Origin: UBA1926 sp036732005
Lineage (GTDB): Bacteria > Planctomycetota > Phycisphaerae > Phycisphaerales > UBA1924
Length of the DNA stretch: 64,000 nt
Assembly: GCA_036732005.1 (NCBI GenBank)
Contig: DAINDF010000011.1
Coordinates: 1 to 64,000 of the forward strand
Direction of reading: 5' to 3'
Below, in pieces: positions 25,202 to 34,404 of the stretch. The position numbers were made by a program, and so were the translations under genes. The notes beneath the pieces were generated by a model. The model ran no database searches, was not told where the DNA came from, and saw only the letters and a program-made list of their open reading frames with translations. The first letter of the stretch is position 1. Each line of letters opens with the position of its first letter.

Positions 25202-25325
25202 GAGCCGGGCTCGGGGGCACCCGGGCAAACCGGCGGGCCGGGTCGGCCGGGCCGCGGACGGGGCCCCGGCGCGTCGGTTCCCCGGGGTGTTCGGCTCGAT
25301 TCGCGGCGTCGTCGGGCGGGTCTCC

Positions 25326-25706
25326 ATGATCATCGGCGTGCTCCATTTCGAGCTCCTGGTTCACGGCGCCGAGTCGCTGAAGGACAAGCGGCGGGTGGTC
25401 AGGTCGGTCAAGGACCGGCTGCACCGCGAGCACCAGGCGGCGGTCGCGGAGGTGGGCTCGCTCGAGACGCTGAATGTGGCCTCGCTCGCGCTCGCGGTGG
25501 TGGGGACGGACGGCGCGGCGATCGGGGCAACGCTCGACCGGATCACGGAGAAGCTGCGGACCCTCCGGGACGCGGAGTTGGGCGGGGCGAGGCGTGAGCT
25601 CATCCGTCCCGGCCGCGGGGCCCCGTGCGAGGAGGCGCCGATCGACGAGGCGGTGCTCGCTCAGGAGTTGCTCGGGTACGCCGAGGATGAGGAGGAGGCG
25701 TCATGA
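25326..25706 (+). CDS. DUF503 (YlxP-like) family protein
   Basis: 126 residues. The N-terminus MIIGVLHFELLVHGAESLKDKRRVVRSVKDRL is the family signature (hydrophobic strand, then SLKDKR). The start at 25326 is chosen to match it; in-frame upstream codons encode nothing conserved. YlxP proteins are small ferredoxin-fold proteins found between infB and rbfA in many bacteria and are presumed to act in ribosome biogenesis, but their biochemical role is not established. The stop overlaps the rbfA start (ATGA). Confidence 0.85.
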   Translation: MIIGVLHFELLVHGAESLKDKRRVVRSVKDRLHREHQAAVAEVGSLETLNVASLALAVVGTDGAAIGATLDRITEKLRTLRDAELGGARRELIRPGRGAPCEEAPIDEAVLAQELLGYAEDEEEAS

Positions 25707-26116
25707 ACCGTCGGCATGAGCAGCGGGCGGCGACGATCCTGCGTGCGGTGCAGGAGACGATCAGCCGCGGGCTTTCCGACCCCCGGGTGCGTGGGCTGAT
25801 CACGGTGACGGGGATCAGGCTGACGGACGACGATCGGATGGCGATCGTCTCGGTCTCGGTCCTGCCCGAGGAGCGGCAGGAGCTGACGCTGCACGGGCTG
25901 CAGGCGGCGGCGGCCCACATCCGGCGCGAGGTGGCGGAGCGGATCCGGATCCGCGAGATGCCGTCGCTGGAGTTCCGGGTCGACGAGAGCGTCAAGAAGC
26001 AGGCGGAGTTGCTCGCGGCGATCAACAAGGCGGCGGCCGAGCACCGGGACGAGCCGGTGGATAAGGGCGGGGAGCCGGCGAAGGATGACAGCGGTTCGGC
26101 GGAGGAGCGGGAGTAA
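25703..26116 (+). CDS. rbfA: Ribosome-binding factor A
   Basis: 137 residues. 30S maturation factor needed for late 16S rRNA folding and cold adaptation. KH-type fold with family patterns RRHEQRAATILRAVQETISRGLSDPRV near the start and VSVLPEERQELTLHGLQAAAAHIRREVAERIRIREMP in the middle. ATGA overlap with the DUF503 gene. A hydrophilic Asp/Glu/Lys-rich tail of about 20 residues extends beyond the fold. Confidence 0.92.
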   Translation: MNRRHEQRAATILRAVQETISRGLSDPRVRGLITVTGIRLTDDDRMAIVSVSVLPEERQELTLHGLQAAAAHIRREVAERIRIREMPSLEFRVDESVKKQAELLAAINKAAAEHRDEPVDKGGEPAKDDSGSAEERE

Positions 26117-26144
26117 TCGCCTGTCCGGCGGAGGGGCCCACGCG

Positions 26145-26840
26145 TTGAAGCGCGACGACTTCGAGAGCAATGTGGGGTCGCTGCTGGACGATCTGGCGAA
26201 GCGGTACCCCGCCGAGTCGCTCGGGGCCGAGGACCCGCCGCCCCGGCCTGAGGACGACGCGCTGGTGCACGAGCTGGTGCGTTCGTTCCTGATGTGGGAG
26301 GCGCCTCGGGCGGGTGTCGCGGGGGCGATGGCGCGGGTGCGCGAGGCGGTGGTCGATTACAACGAGCTCCGGGTGTTCCTGCCGGAGGACATGGCCTCGC
26401 TGCTGGGGGCGCGCTACCCCCGGGCGCAGGAGCGGTGCCTGCGGTTGCGAGCGGCGTTGCGTGAGGTCTTCCGGCGGGAGAACGGGCTGACGCTCGCGCA
26501 CCTGAGGGACGAGGCCAAGCGGGCGTCGCGGGCGTACCTGGACTCGCTGCCGGGGACGGTGGGGTTCGTGGCGGCGCGGGTGTCGCTGGTCTGCTGCGAG
26601 GCTCACGCGTTCCCGGTTGACGGGGTGCTGCAGGGGGTGCTCGAGAACGCGGGGGCTCTGGAGAAGGGCCTCGACGCCGACACCGCCTCGGGCAAGATGG
26701 AACGGCTGGTGCGGGCGAGCGATTCGCTGCTTGCGTACCGGCGGCTGGAGCGGCTCGTGCTCGACGGGCCCGCGGGGGGCCGCTCCAAGGGCGCGGCGAG
26801 GTCTCGTGCGGGGTCGGGCGCCAAGGCCGGCAAGCCGTGA
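26145..26840 (+). CDS. HhH-GPD (endonuclease III-like) protein lacking FeS cysteines
   Basis: 231 residues from a TTG at 26145, with GGAGGGG about ten bases upstream. The core follows the endonuclease III fold: DYNELRVFLPEDMASLL, a helix pair, then LDSLPGTVGFVAARVSLVCCEAHAFPVDGVLQGVL. The last block mirrors the helix-hairpin-helix plus catalytic Asp (VD) of Nth-type glycosylases. At the position of the lyase Lys (LPGVGRKTA in Nth) it reads LPGTVGFVAA, so the Lys is missing, and there is no C-terminal four-cysteine cluster. It may be a monofunctional glycosylase or a DNA-binding relative. The next gene overlaps its stop (GTGA). Confidence 0.55.
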   Translation: MKRDDFESNVGSLLDDLAKRYPAESLGAEDPPPRPEDDALVHELVRSFLMWEAPRAGVAGAMARVREAVVDYNELRVFLPEDMASLLGARYPRAQERCLRLRAALREVFRRENGLTLAHLRDEAKRASRAYLDSLPGTVGFVAARVSLVCCEAHAFPVDGVLQGVLENAGALEKGLDADTASGKMERLVRASDSLLAYRRLERLVLDGPAGGRSKGAARSRAGSGAKAGKP

Positions 26841-29800
26841 GTCGCGGGCGGTTCCAGCGGGCGTGGGTCGCGGGCGCGGGGGTGGTCGCGCCGTTGCTTG
26901 TTGCGGGCTGCGGTTCTCCGGCCATTGAATCGGCGGATGGAAGCGGGGCGATCGCGCGGCTTGCGGCGTTGGCGGCGGAGCCTTCGCGGGGCGCCGGATC
27001 CACGGAGTTGATCGAGCCGCCCGATTCGTCGATCCGCGAGTTGGAGGGGTCGGACCCCCTTCGGGAGCTGGCGGACGCGTCGCTGGCGGAGGTGGTGCGC
27101 GGTTGGCCTGGGTCGGTCGTGGCCTCGGCGGATGATGGGGCGGGCGGCGGCGGGGGGGCGTCGATCTCGTCGGAGGCGCTGGGCCTGTACGCCGAGGCGA
27201 GGCAGTTGCAGGCCGACAGCGAGGCGACGCGGGCGATCGTGTTGCTCGAGCGGGCCGCGGAACTCGACCCACAAGAGCCCGCGGTGTGGCGGGCGCTCGG
27301 GATGTCGCGACGGCAGGCGGGGTATGAGGCGACCGCGGGCGCGGCGCTGGTCCGCGCAGCGGAGCTCGGGCTGGATGAGCCCGAGGCGCTGACGCTCGCG
27401 GGGTTGCACCTGCTTCGCCGCGGCGAGGCGGAGCGGGCGGCCGGCGTGCTGATCCGGGCGGTGAACGCGGACCCGCCGCACGCGGACCCGCTGGTCGGGC
27501 TCGTGGCGATGGCGCACCTCGGGGAGTCGCTGCTCGAGCTGGGGCGGGTGCGGGCGGGGAACGAGGCGCTCGAGGTGGGTCTTCGGCTGCCGGCGGCGGC
27601 GCGGGTGCCGACGAATGTCGGGGCCGAGGCCGGCGCGGTGCAGCGACGCCAGGGGGAGTTGTTGCGGCGGGTGGGCGACGGGTGGTGCCGGCTCGGGGAG
27701 TTCGACAGGGCGGCCTCGGCGTACGAGGAGTCGGCGCGGACGCCGACGGGCGACACGCCCGAGACCACGGCCCGTTGGCTGTACGCGCTGCGGCGGGCGG
27801 GGCGGCACGCGGCGGCGGCGGCGCTTATCGTCGAGGAGCTGCGGGCGGGCGCCCCGCTCGACGCGAGGACACTGAGTGCGATGCGGTCGCTCGCCGAGCG
27901 GCTCAATCCCCGTTCGCTGCTGGCGGACGCGGTGGGTGAGATCGAGGACGGCGGGTCGGCGACGCGGCGGGTTGATCTCGTGCTTGCGCGGGCGGCGGCG
28001 TTGCCGAGACGCCGGGCCCTCGCGCTGATCGATGACGCGATCGCCGTGGGCGCGGGGTCTCTCGGCCCTGCGCCGTGGGGTCGGCTGCTGGAGGCGAGGT
28101 TCGCGTCGGGGGATCGGGACCCGGTCGCGATGGTCGCGCTGGCGGAGGGGCTGGTCGAGCGATTCCCTTCGATGTCGGGGGCCGTGGTCGCGGCGTTGCA
28201 CGCCGGGCTGGACCGGCCCGCGGAGGCGTGGGGGCTGATCGAGGGGCGGGAGATGTCCCCCGGGGTTCGGTTCCTGATGCTCGGTGAACTCGCGCTGCGG
28301 CTCGAGGACGCCGATCGGGTGGCCGAGGCGCTTCGCGGCTTGCCCCCGGGCGAGACCGGGGCCGAGGTTCTGGCGCTCTCGGCGGCGCTCGGCGCGGCGG
28401 CGGGGGATTGGGCACGGGTCGATGCGTCGGTCGCGTTGCTGCGGGCGACGGGGTCGGAGCGGTCGCTCCTGCGGGCGCTCGAGTCGGCGCAGCGGTTCGA
28501 GGCGGCGAGGCCGCTGGCCCGGGGGCTCGTGGAGGTGCCGGGCGCCTCGGTTGACGACCTCATGCACGGGTCGGCGATCCTGCATCTGCTGGGCGAGACC
28601 GACGGGGCCCGGGCGGCGCTCGAGCGGGCGATCGAGGCCGACCCCTTCGATGAGCGGGCGTACCGCGCGCTGCTGACCTTCCACGGCCCCAACGGGCCGA
28701 GGCCGGACGGGGAGCGCAGCGCGGAGATCGGTCGGCTGCTCCGCGAGCGTGTGTCCGGGGGTCGGCTGTTGCGGCAGGTGGTGATCGGCGAGATGCTGCG
28801 GCGGGGCCTGGTCGATGAGGCCGGCGAGCGGCTGGCGACGCTGTTCGAAGAAGATCCGGCGGACGAGCAGACGCTCGATGCGGTGCTGACCCGGTGGAGG
28901 AGCCTCGCGGCGGCCGACCGGCGTGATGAGATCGATCTCGACCCGGTGAAGAGGGCGGTCGGCGATCACCCCGCGTCTGATGCGGTGGTGCGGCTTCTCG
29001 CCGCGGGGCTGATTCTCCGCGCGATGCCGGCCGAGGCGTTGGCGGAGGTGGAGGCGTACGAGGCGCGGACGGGCTCGCGATCGCTCGAGCGACTTCGGGA
29101 GCAGGTGATCCGCGAGGGCCTCGGGGACACGGCGCGGGCGGACGCGCTGACGGCGGAGCGGCTCGCCCGATCGCCCCGTTCGATCGATCGCTCGCTGGAA
29201 CTGGCGGAGTTCAGCACGCGTGCGTTCGACGGGGCGGCGGGGCCGGAGGGGGGCATCGAGGCCGTCGCGGCGGCGCTGCGCGGTGTTCCCGACGACGCGC
29301 GGCTGACCGACGCGCAGCGGGCGGTCGCGGCCGGGGTGGTGGCCCGTGTCGCGGGGCACCTGGCGGCGCGGCGTGAGCGGGTCGATCCGACGGCTCGGCA
29401 GTTCGGTCCCGTGTCCGAATCGGGGTTGGCGTGCCTCGGTTGGGCCTCGTCGCGCGGGGTGCCGATGGCGCCGGCGGTGCACGATCTCGGGCTGACCTTG
29501 CTCGCGGAGTCGAGGGCGGATCTCGGACGGATGGGCGAGGCGGCCCGTCGGGCGATGGAGGCGTACCCGGCGTCGAGCCGGGCGTTTGCGCGGCGTCTGA
29601 CTGACCTGCTGCTGGGCGCCTCGCGGGCGGACGACGCGTTCGCGTGGGCGAGCGGGGCGTCGTTTGATGCGGACGGGGCGCTCCAGCCCGAGATGTTCGC
29701 GGAGTGGTTCCGGCTGGTGGTGCTCTCGGCCGAGCCGGCGCGGGGGCGGGCGATGCTGGACGCGCTGGTGGCGCGGGGGGGGCTGACCCCGGCGTGGGAG

Positions 29801-30448
29801 GCGGTGCGCCCGGACTCGGGTGATTGGGCGGAGCGGGAGCCGAGCGCGGCCGAGATGGCGTACCTGCTCGCGCAGTACGCCGGGGGCGCGTCCAACCGCG
29901 AGGCGACCTCGGGCTTTCTGCGGCTGGCGCTTGAATACGACGCCCGGCACCCGTGGGCGTGCAACGACCTGGGGTACACGCTGCTCGAGGAGGGCGGGTC
30001 GCTCGAGGAGGCCGAGCGGCTGGTCGAGATCGCGTTCGAGGCGATGCCGGACCGGGCGAACATCGTCGATTCGCTGGGGTGGGTGCGGTACCACCGTGGG
30101 GAGTTGGAGGACGAGACGAACCCCGAGACAGGCCTTGTGAAGCCGGGGGCGGTGACGCTGCTCTCGCGGGCTGCGTCGCTGGAGGGCACGGCCGACGACG
30201 GGGTGGTGCACGACCACCTCGGGGATGCGTTGCACAGGTCGGGGCGGCGGGAGGAGGCGGTCGAGGCGTGGCGCCGGGCGGCCCAGATGGCGAACGCGGC
30301 GTTGTCGCGCATGCGGGCGTCCGGGAACGCGGGGGGGGTACGATTCCGCGAGGTGCAGCGGCTCGCGGTGGATGCGGCGATGAAGATCAACGCGCTGGAG
30401 TTGGGCCAGGAGCCCGCGGTCTCGCCGCAGCGGGGCGTGGCGCCGTGA
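26837..30448 (+). CDS. Very large TPR lipoprotein
   Basis: 1203 residues from a GTG overlapping the previous stop. A short basic N-terminus, a hydrophobic stretch and a lipobox LLVAGC point to lipid anchoring. The body is an almost continuous array of TPR-like helical pairs (for example TRAIVLLERAAELDPQEPAVWRALG near the N-terminus and NNDLGYTLLEEGGSLEEAERLVEIAF near the C-terminus). The C-terminal HPWACNDLGYTLLEEGGSLEEA region has the strongest TPR consensus. Such proteins are scaffolds at the inner or outer membrane. Its place behind rbfA and a DNA-repair-like gene says little about function. No other domain is visible. Confidence 0.75.
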   Translation: MSRGRFQRAWVAGAGVVAPLLVAGCGSPAIESADGSGAIARLAALAAEPSRGAGSTELIEPPDSSIRELEGSDPLRELADASLAEVVRGWPGSVVASADDGAGGGGGASISSEALGLYAEARQLQADSEATRAIVLLERAAELDPQEPAVWRALGMSRRQAGYEATAGAALVRAAELGLDEPEALTLAGLHLLRRGEAERAAGVLIRAVNADPPHADPLVGLVAMAHLGESLLELGRVRAGNEALEVGLRLPAAARVPTNVGAEAGAVQRRQGELLRRVGDGWCRLGEFDRAASAYEESARTPTGDTPETTARWLYALRRAGRHAAAAALIVEELRAGAPLDARTLSAMRSLAERLNPRSLLADAVGEIEDGGSATRRVDLVLARAAALPRRRALALIDDAIAVGAGSLGPAPWGRLLEARFASGDRDPVAMVALAEGLVERFPSMSGAVVAALHAGLDRPAEAWGLIEGREMSPGVRFLMLGELALRLEDADRVAEALRGLPPGETGAEVLALSAALGAAAGDWARVDASVALLRATGSERSLLRALESAQRFEAARPLARGLVEVPGASVDDLMHGSAILHLLGETDGARAALERAIEADPFDERAYRALLTFHGPNGPRPDGERSAEIGRLLRERVSGGRLLRQVVIGEMLRRGLVDEAGERLATLFEEDPADEQTLDAVLTRWRSLAAADRRDEIDLDPVKRAVGDHPASDAVVRLLAAGLILRAMPAEALAEVEAYEARTGSRSLERLREQVIREGLGDTARADALTAERLARSPRSIDRSLELAEFSTRAFDGAAGPEGGIEAVAAALRGVPDDARLTDAQRAVAAGVVARVAGHLAARRERVDPTARQFGPVSESGLACLGWASSRGVPMAPAVHDLGLTLLAESRADLGRMGEAARRAMEAYPASSRAFARRLTDLLLGASRADDAFAWASGASFDADGALQPEMFAEWFRLVVLSAEPARGRAMLDALVARGGLTPAWEAVRPDSGDWAEREPSAAEMAYLLAQYAGGASNREATSGFLRLALEYDARHPWACNDLGYTLLEEGGSLEEAERLVEIAFEAMPDRANIVDSLGWVRYHRGELEDETNPETGLVKPGAVTLLSRAASLEGTADDGVVHDHLGDALHRSGRREEAVEAWRRAAQMANAALSRMRASGNAGGVRFREVQRLAVDAAMKINALELGQEPAVSPQRGVAP

Positions 30449-30489
30449 GCCCGCCGAGAGACAGGGCGTGAGCGAAGGAGACCCGGGGT

Positions 30490-31248
30490 ATGGCCGGTCA
30501 CAGCAAGTGGGCGAACATCAAGCACCGCAAGGCGGCGGTGGACAAGAAGCGCGGGAAGATCTGGTCGAAGGTGAGCCGCGCGATCATGGCGGCGGCGCGG
30601 ACGGGTGGCGGTGACCCGACGAGCAACCTCGCGCTTCGCTACGCGATCGACGAGGCCCGGGCGGCGAACATGCCCAAGGACACGATCCAGCGGGCGATCG
30701 ACAAGGGCTCGGGCGCGGGCGGGGGCGAGAACTTCGAGGAGATCACCTACGAGGGCTACGGGCCCGGGGGCGTGGCGATCTTCGTGGAGGCCCTGACCGA
30801 CAACCGGACGCGGACGGCGGGCGAGGTCCGGATGATCTTCTCCAAGAAGGGGGGGAGCATCGGCAACCCGGGGTCGGTCGCGTTCATGTTTCAGTCGAAG
30901 GGGCAGATCTTCATCGACCCCGGCGCGACGACGGAGGAGGCCGTGATGAACGCGGCGCTGGAGGCGGGCGCCGAGGATGTTCAGGAGCCCGAGGGTGACG
31001 ACGGGGTGTGGACGATCGTGACCGAGCCGGCGGCGTTCCTGGGCGTCAAGGAAGCGCTGGAGGCGGCGGGGATCCCGATCGCGGAGGCGGAGATCACCAA
31101 GGTCCCTGACAACACCGCGGCGGTCGAGGGCGAGGAGGCCCGCAAGCTGCTGGCGATCGTCGAGGCGCTTGAGGACCTCGACGATGTGCAGAAGGTGCAC
31201 CACAACGCCGAGATTTCCGAGGCGGACCTCGAAGCGTTCGGTGGGTGA
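30490..31248 (+). CDS. YebC/PmpR family protein (transcription/translation regulator)
   Basis: 252 residues, ATG preceded by AAGGAG. The N-terminus MAGHSKWANIKHRKAAVDKKRGKIWSK is the family hallmark, followed by GGDPTSNLALRYAIDEARAANMPKDTIQRAIDKG and the acidic central region YEGYGPGGVAIFVEALTDNRNRT-like. Members have been described as DNA-binding regulators (PmpR) and, for some, as factors helping ribosomes through proline stretches. Position 41 bases after the TPR gene suggests the same transcript. Confidence 0.92.
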   Translation: MAGHSKWANIKHRKAAVDKKRGKIWSKVSRAIMAAARTGGGDPTSNLALRYAIDEARAANMPKDTIQRAIDKGSGAGGGENFEEITYEGYGPGGVAIFVEALTDNRTRTAGEVRMIFSKKGGSIGNPGSVAFMFQSKGQIFIDPGATTEEAVMNAALEAGAEDVQEPEGDDGVWTIVTEPAAFLGVKEALEAAGIPIAEAEITKVPDNTAAVEGEEARKLLAIVEALEDLDDVQKVHHNAEISEADLEAFGG

Positions 31249-31249
31249 T

Positions 31250-32008
31250 TCAGCCCCGGATCAGGGCGTGCCGGGCGGCGACGGCCGCGGCCTGGGGGTC
31301 GTCGAGCCCGCGCAGGTCGGTCACGATCGGGATCGTCGGGGTCAGCGTCGCGTGAAGGGCGAGCATCGCGGCGAGGTCGACGGTCCCGCGGCCCAGCGGG
31401 CGGCGTCCGGTGTCGTCGGCGTCGTTGAGCCTGAGTGAGCGGAGCGAGGACGCCGCCGCCGCGAACGACTGCTCGGGCGACTCGCCGCGCAGGACGATCC
31501 GCGCCGTATCCAATCCGGGAACCAGGCCGGGGTGAGATGGCCCGCCGGCTTCCTTTGGGGGGTTGGTGAAGCGTTCGGCGACGGCGCCGACGCCGTCGGC
31601 TCGGGCGGCGATCGCGGTGAGATTCTCATCAGAGAGACCGTCGGGCAGGGTGACCGAGACGATGGGGAGGCCGCCATCGATCAGCCCCGCGAGTTCCGAG
31701 GCGAGCGAGAGTGTGGCGGCGAGCGCGTCCATCGCCCGGTCGGCGTGGGCGGGGTCGGTGAAGTGAGCGGGGGGAATGCGGAGTTCGAGCCCGGTGAAGC
31801 CGAGCGAGTTGCGGCGGAGGGTGGCGGCGAGGTCGCGGCGGGCGGAGCGGTCGAGTTCCCGGGGTCGCATCCCCGGGGCGGTCGCGTCGAGGTGGAGCCC
31901 GCCGAAGCCCAGGGACGCGGCCCAGGCGAGGAGGGCGCGCGGGCCGGCGGCCCACGCCCCTTGGGATGGGTGGTTGTGCAGGCCCGCGATGGAGAGGCTC
32001 GCCGTCAT
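31250..32008 (-). CDS. Sugar-phosphate isomerase/epimerase-like TIM-barrel protein
   Basis: 252 residues from ATG 32008 (MTASLSIAGLHNHPSQGAW); an earlier start at 32056 adds only a Pro/Arg stretch. Alternating strands such as LGFGGLHLDATAPGMRP, FTGLELRIPPAHF and IVSVTLPDGLSDENL suggest the xylose isomerase-like TIM barrel of the AP-endonuclease-2 superfamily. The usual metal-binding Glu/His set is not clearly complete, so substrate and activity are open. It is convergent with yebC; the stop codons are one base apart. Confidence 0.5.
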   Translation of the reverse strand: MTASLSIAGLHNHPSQGAWAAGPRALLAWAASLGFGGLHLDATAPGMRPRELDRSARRDLAATLRRNSLGFTGLELRIPPAHFTDPAHADRAMDALAATLSLASELAGLIDGGLPIVSVTLPDGLSDENLTAIAARADGVGAVAERFTNPPKEAGGPSHPGLVPGLDTARIVLRGESPEQSFAAAASSLRSLRLNDADDTGRRPLGRGTVDLAAMLALHATLTPTIPIVTDLRGLDDPQAAAVAARHALIRG

Positions 32009-32067
32009 GCGGGGATTGATAGGCCGGCGCCGGGCGGGCCGGGCGGGCGGGGGCACTAGGATCGGGC

Positions 32068-32721
32068 ATGGCCACCTTGCACCCCGCGCAGCACCTCGGC
32101 CGGAAGATCTGCGAGACGGCGCACCTCGTGTTCGCCGGGCTCTGGCTCGGCTCCCTCGTGATGAGCGGGGCGACGGCGGGGATCCTGTTCACGACGATGC
32201 GGACGCTCGAGCCGTCCTTCGGCAAGTTCGCCGCCTACGCCGGCCCGCAGAGCGATCTCGGGGCGGGGTTCATCCAGAACCGCGTGTTCCTGTTCGGGGA
32301 CATGATCCAGTTCGCCTGCGCGTCGGGCGTGCTGGCGTCGCTGGTCGCGATGATCGCGGTGTTCGGCCTGCCCCTGCGGCGGATCTCGACGGGCCTCCGC
32401 GTCGCGGCGGTGGGGGCCGCGATGCTGCTGGTGAGCTACAACCTGCTCGTGCTCGCCCCGCGGATGCAGCAGAACGCGGCGGAGTACTGGTCTGCGGCGG
32501 AGCAGGGCGCGATGGACCGCGCGGCGGTCTACTACGACGCGTTCCAGGCCGATCACCCGACGGCGCGGAATGTGCTGGGCGGGACCGCGCTCGCCGTCGC
32601 GCTGGTGCTGGCCGCGGGGGCGTGGAGCGCGGCCTCGGCGGGCGCCGCGGTCGGCCCGGGCAAACCGAAGCGGGTGGAGGAGCCGCTGCTTGCTCGCAAC
32701 CCGGTGCGGGGCTCGGCGTGA
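32068..32721 (+). CDS. Four-helix inner-membrane protein (DUF4149-like)
   Basis: 217 residues with four hydrophobic segments: HLVFAGLWLGSLVMSGATAGI, FACASGVLASLVAMIAVFGL, VAAVGAAMLLVSYNLLVLAP and ALAVALVLAAGAWSAAS. The first pair with a conserved-looking AHLVFAGLWLGS resembles DUF4149/TMEM205-type proteins; this is by eye. Function unknown. The stop overlaps the GTG start of nth (GTGA), so the two are coupled. Confidence 0.6.
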   Translation: MATLHPAQHLGRKICETAHLVFAGLWLGSLVMSGATAGILFTTMRTLEPSFGKFAAYAGPQSDLGAGFIQNRVFLFGDMIQFACASGVLASLVAMIAVFGLPLRRISTGLRVAAVGAAMLLVSYNLLVLAPRMQQNAAEYWSAAEQGAMDRAAVYYDAFQADHPTARNVLGGTALAVALVLAAGAWSAASAGAAVGPGKPKRVEEPLLARNPVRGSA

Positions 32722-33446
32722 GTGTGCGACGGGCCGGCAACCCGCGCGGGCTCGAGGATCTTCCGTTCGAAGTCCGCCGCGTGGCGGAAGCGGAGAAGCG
32801 GCGGGCCCGCCGCCTCGCGGCTGCGCTCGCGGAGTGTTACCCGGACGCCCACTGCGAGCTCGATTACAGCAGCCCCCACGAGTTGCTGGTGGCGACGATC
32901 CTGTCCGCGCAGACGACGGACGCCGCGGTGAACAAGGTGACGCCCGCCCTCTTCGAGCGGTTCCCGACGCCCGCCGATTACGCCGCCGCGTCGCCCGGTG
33001 CGATCGAGCCGTTCATCAGGTCGATCGGGCTGTTCCGCAACAAGGCGAAGGCGGTCCACGAGGCGATGGGCGCGCTGGTCGAGCGGTTCGGGGGCGAGGT
33101 GCCCCGCACGATGGAGGATCTTCTCACGCTGCGAGGGGTGGCGCGCAAGACGGCGAATGTCGTGCTGGGAAACTGCTTCGGGATCAACAACGGGTTCGTG
33201 GTGGACACGCACATCCAGCGGCTTGCGGTCCGGTTCGGGCTGGCCGAGCCCGGCGCGAACGCGCAGCAGGTCGAGCGGCGACTGGTCGCGCTCTTCCGGC
33301 GGGAGAAATGGTGCGACCTGAGCCACCAGATCATCTGGCACGGGCGGCGGGCCTGCCCCGCGCGGGGGGGATCGTGCGGCGAGCACCCGATCTGCTCGAA
33401 GTTCGGGGTGGCGTGCGAGAAGCGCGGTAAGGCCGACGCGGGCTGA
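32718..33446 (+). CDS. nth: Endonuclease III (DNA glycosylase/AP lyase)
   Basis: 242 residues from GTG 32718. Removes oxidised pyrimidines and cleaves AP sites in base-excision repair. Motifs: SPHELLVATILSAQTTDAAVNKV, helix-hairpin-helix LLTLRGVARKTANVVLGNCFG with the catalytic Lys, and VDTHIQRLAVRFGL with the catalytic Asp. The C-terminal iron-sulphur region has four cysteines, CPARGGSC-GEHPIC-SKFGVAC, spaced C-x6-C-x5-C-x6-C. Canonical Nth has C-x6-C-x2-C-x5-C, so the loop is enlarged. Coupled to the upstream membrane gene. Confidence 0.93.
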   Translation: MSVRRAGNPRGLEDLPFEVRRVAEAEKRRARRLAAALAECYPDAHCELDYSSPHELLVATILSAQTTDAAVNKVTPALFERFPTPADYAAASPGAIEPFIRSIGLFRNKAKAVHEAMGALVERFGGEVPRTMEDLLTLRGVARKTANVVLGNCFGINNGFVVDTHIQRLAVRFGLAEPGANAQQVERRLVALFRREKWCDLSHQIIWHGRRACPARGGSCGEHPICSKFGVACEKRGKADAG

Positions 33447-33450
33447 CCGC

Positions 33451-34320
33451 TCAGCCGCCCGAGGCGTCTGCGCCGGGCTCCTCCGCCGCCTTCTCCACCG
33501 CCGCCTTGAACTCCTCGATCACCGAGGTCGGCACGGTGTAGTCGTGCGGCTCCGCGACATTGACACGCACATCCTGGTAGATGAAGGCGTTGACCGTCTC
33601 GGCGTTGGCGAAGGTCTGTTCGAGGCGGGTCGGATAGAGCACGCCCCCGAAGTCCTTGTACTCGGCCAGGCGGAGCATCATCTCGCGCACCTTGCCGCCC
33701 GGGCCCAGGGTGGGCACGCGCGTGCCGACGAGCAGGCCCGACTGCTCGTCGAAGAAATGCATGTGGGGCCGGCCCGAGTGGGTCACCGCCTTGACCGCGA
33801 TCACCGGCTTCCCGTCGGCCTTGGCCCGGCCCGCGGTGGTGAGCTCCTTGTATCGTTCCTTGTAATTCGCCTCGCCGTGGACATCGGCGGTGTCGAGCAG
33901 CTCGATGCGCTGCAGCCCGGCGAGCAGCGCGGGGGGCTTGTCCTGCAGGTTGATCCAGGTGTACTCCCCGTTGGCGTAGAGATCGAAGCGGAGCCCGGCG
34001 GGCTCGGCGACCTGCTGGTGGAACTTGCCGCCCTCCTCCCACCACATCTTGACATTGGCGCGGAACTCGAAGGGCTCGCCGACATAGAACCCCGTGACCT
34101 CGCGATTCTTGATCGCGAAGACCTTCTCCCGGCCTCCGATCGCCTCGATGTAACGCTCAAAGACGGCCTCAGCGGCGGGCAGGTCGCCCGCAGGCTGCTG
34201 GATGACCTCCGGGACCGCCGCGGACGGGGCGGCGGGGGTGGCCGCCAACGCCCCCTGAACGGGGCCCATCACGCCGACCAAGAGACCGCACAGGGCCGAA
34301 AGCCGGAGGACCTGACGCAT
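33451..34320 (-). CDS. Secreted protein, possibly LolA/LolB-like fold
   Basis: 289 residues from ATG 34320 (GGGAG eight bases upstream); a signal peptide RLSALCGLLVGVMGPVQGALA ends near residue 27. The mature part begins with LPAAEAVFERYIEAIGGREKVFAIKNREVTGFY, a pattern seen in bacterial secreted proteins with a lipoprotein-carrier-like beta sheet, and continues with WEEGGKFHQQVAEPAGLRFDLYANGEYTW. The fold assignment is tentative. It is convergent with nth, with four bases between the stops, and has its own upstream region next to tRNA-Arg. Confidence 0.45.
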   Translation of the reverse strand: MRQVLRLSALCGLLVGVMGPVQGALAATPAAPSAAVPEVIQQPAGDLPAAEAVFERYIEAIGGREKVFAIKNREVTGFYVGEPFEFRANVKMWWEEGGKFHQQVAEPAGLRFDLYANGEYTWINLQDKPPALLAGLQRIELLDTADVHGEANYKERYKELTTAGRAKADGKPVIAVKAVTHSGRPHMHFFDEQSGLLVGTRVPTLGPGGKVREMMLRLAEYKDFGGVLYPTRLEQTFANAETVNAFIYQDVRVNVAEPHDYTVPTSVIEEFKAAVEKAAEEPGADASGG

Positions 34321-34404
34321 CGCATGATCTCCCATTCGGTGAACGCACGGGATGCCGATTCGGGCGGTGGCGGGGCCGCCCCGGCGTCGCCGCGCCGATC
34401 TGAA

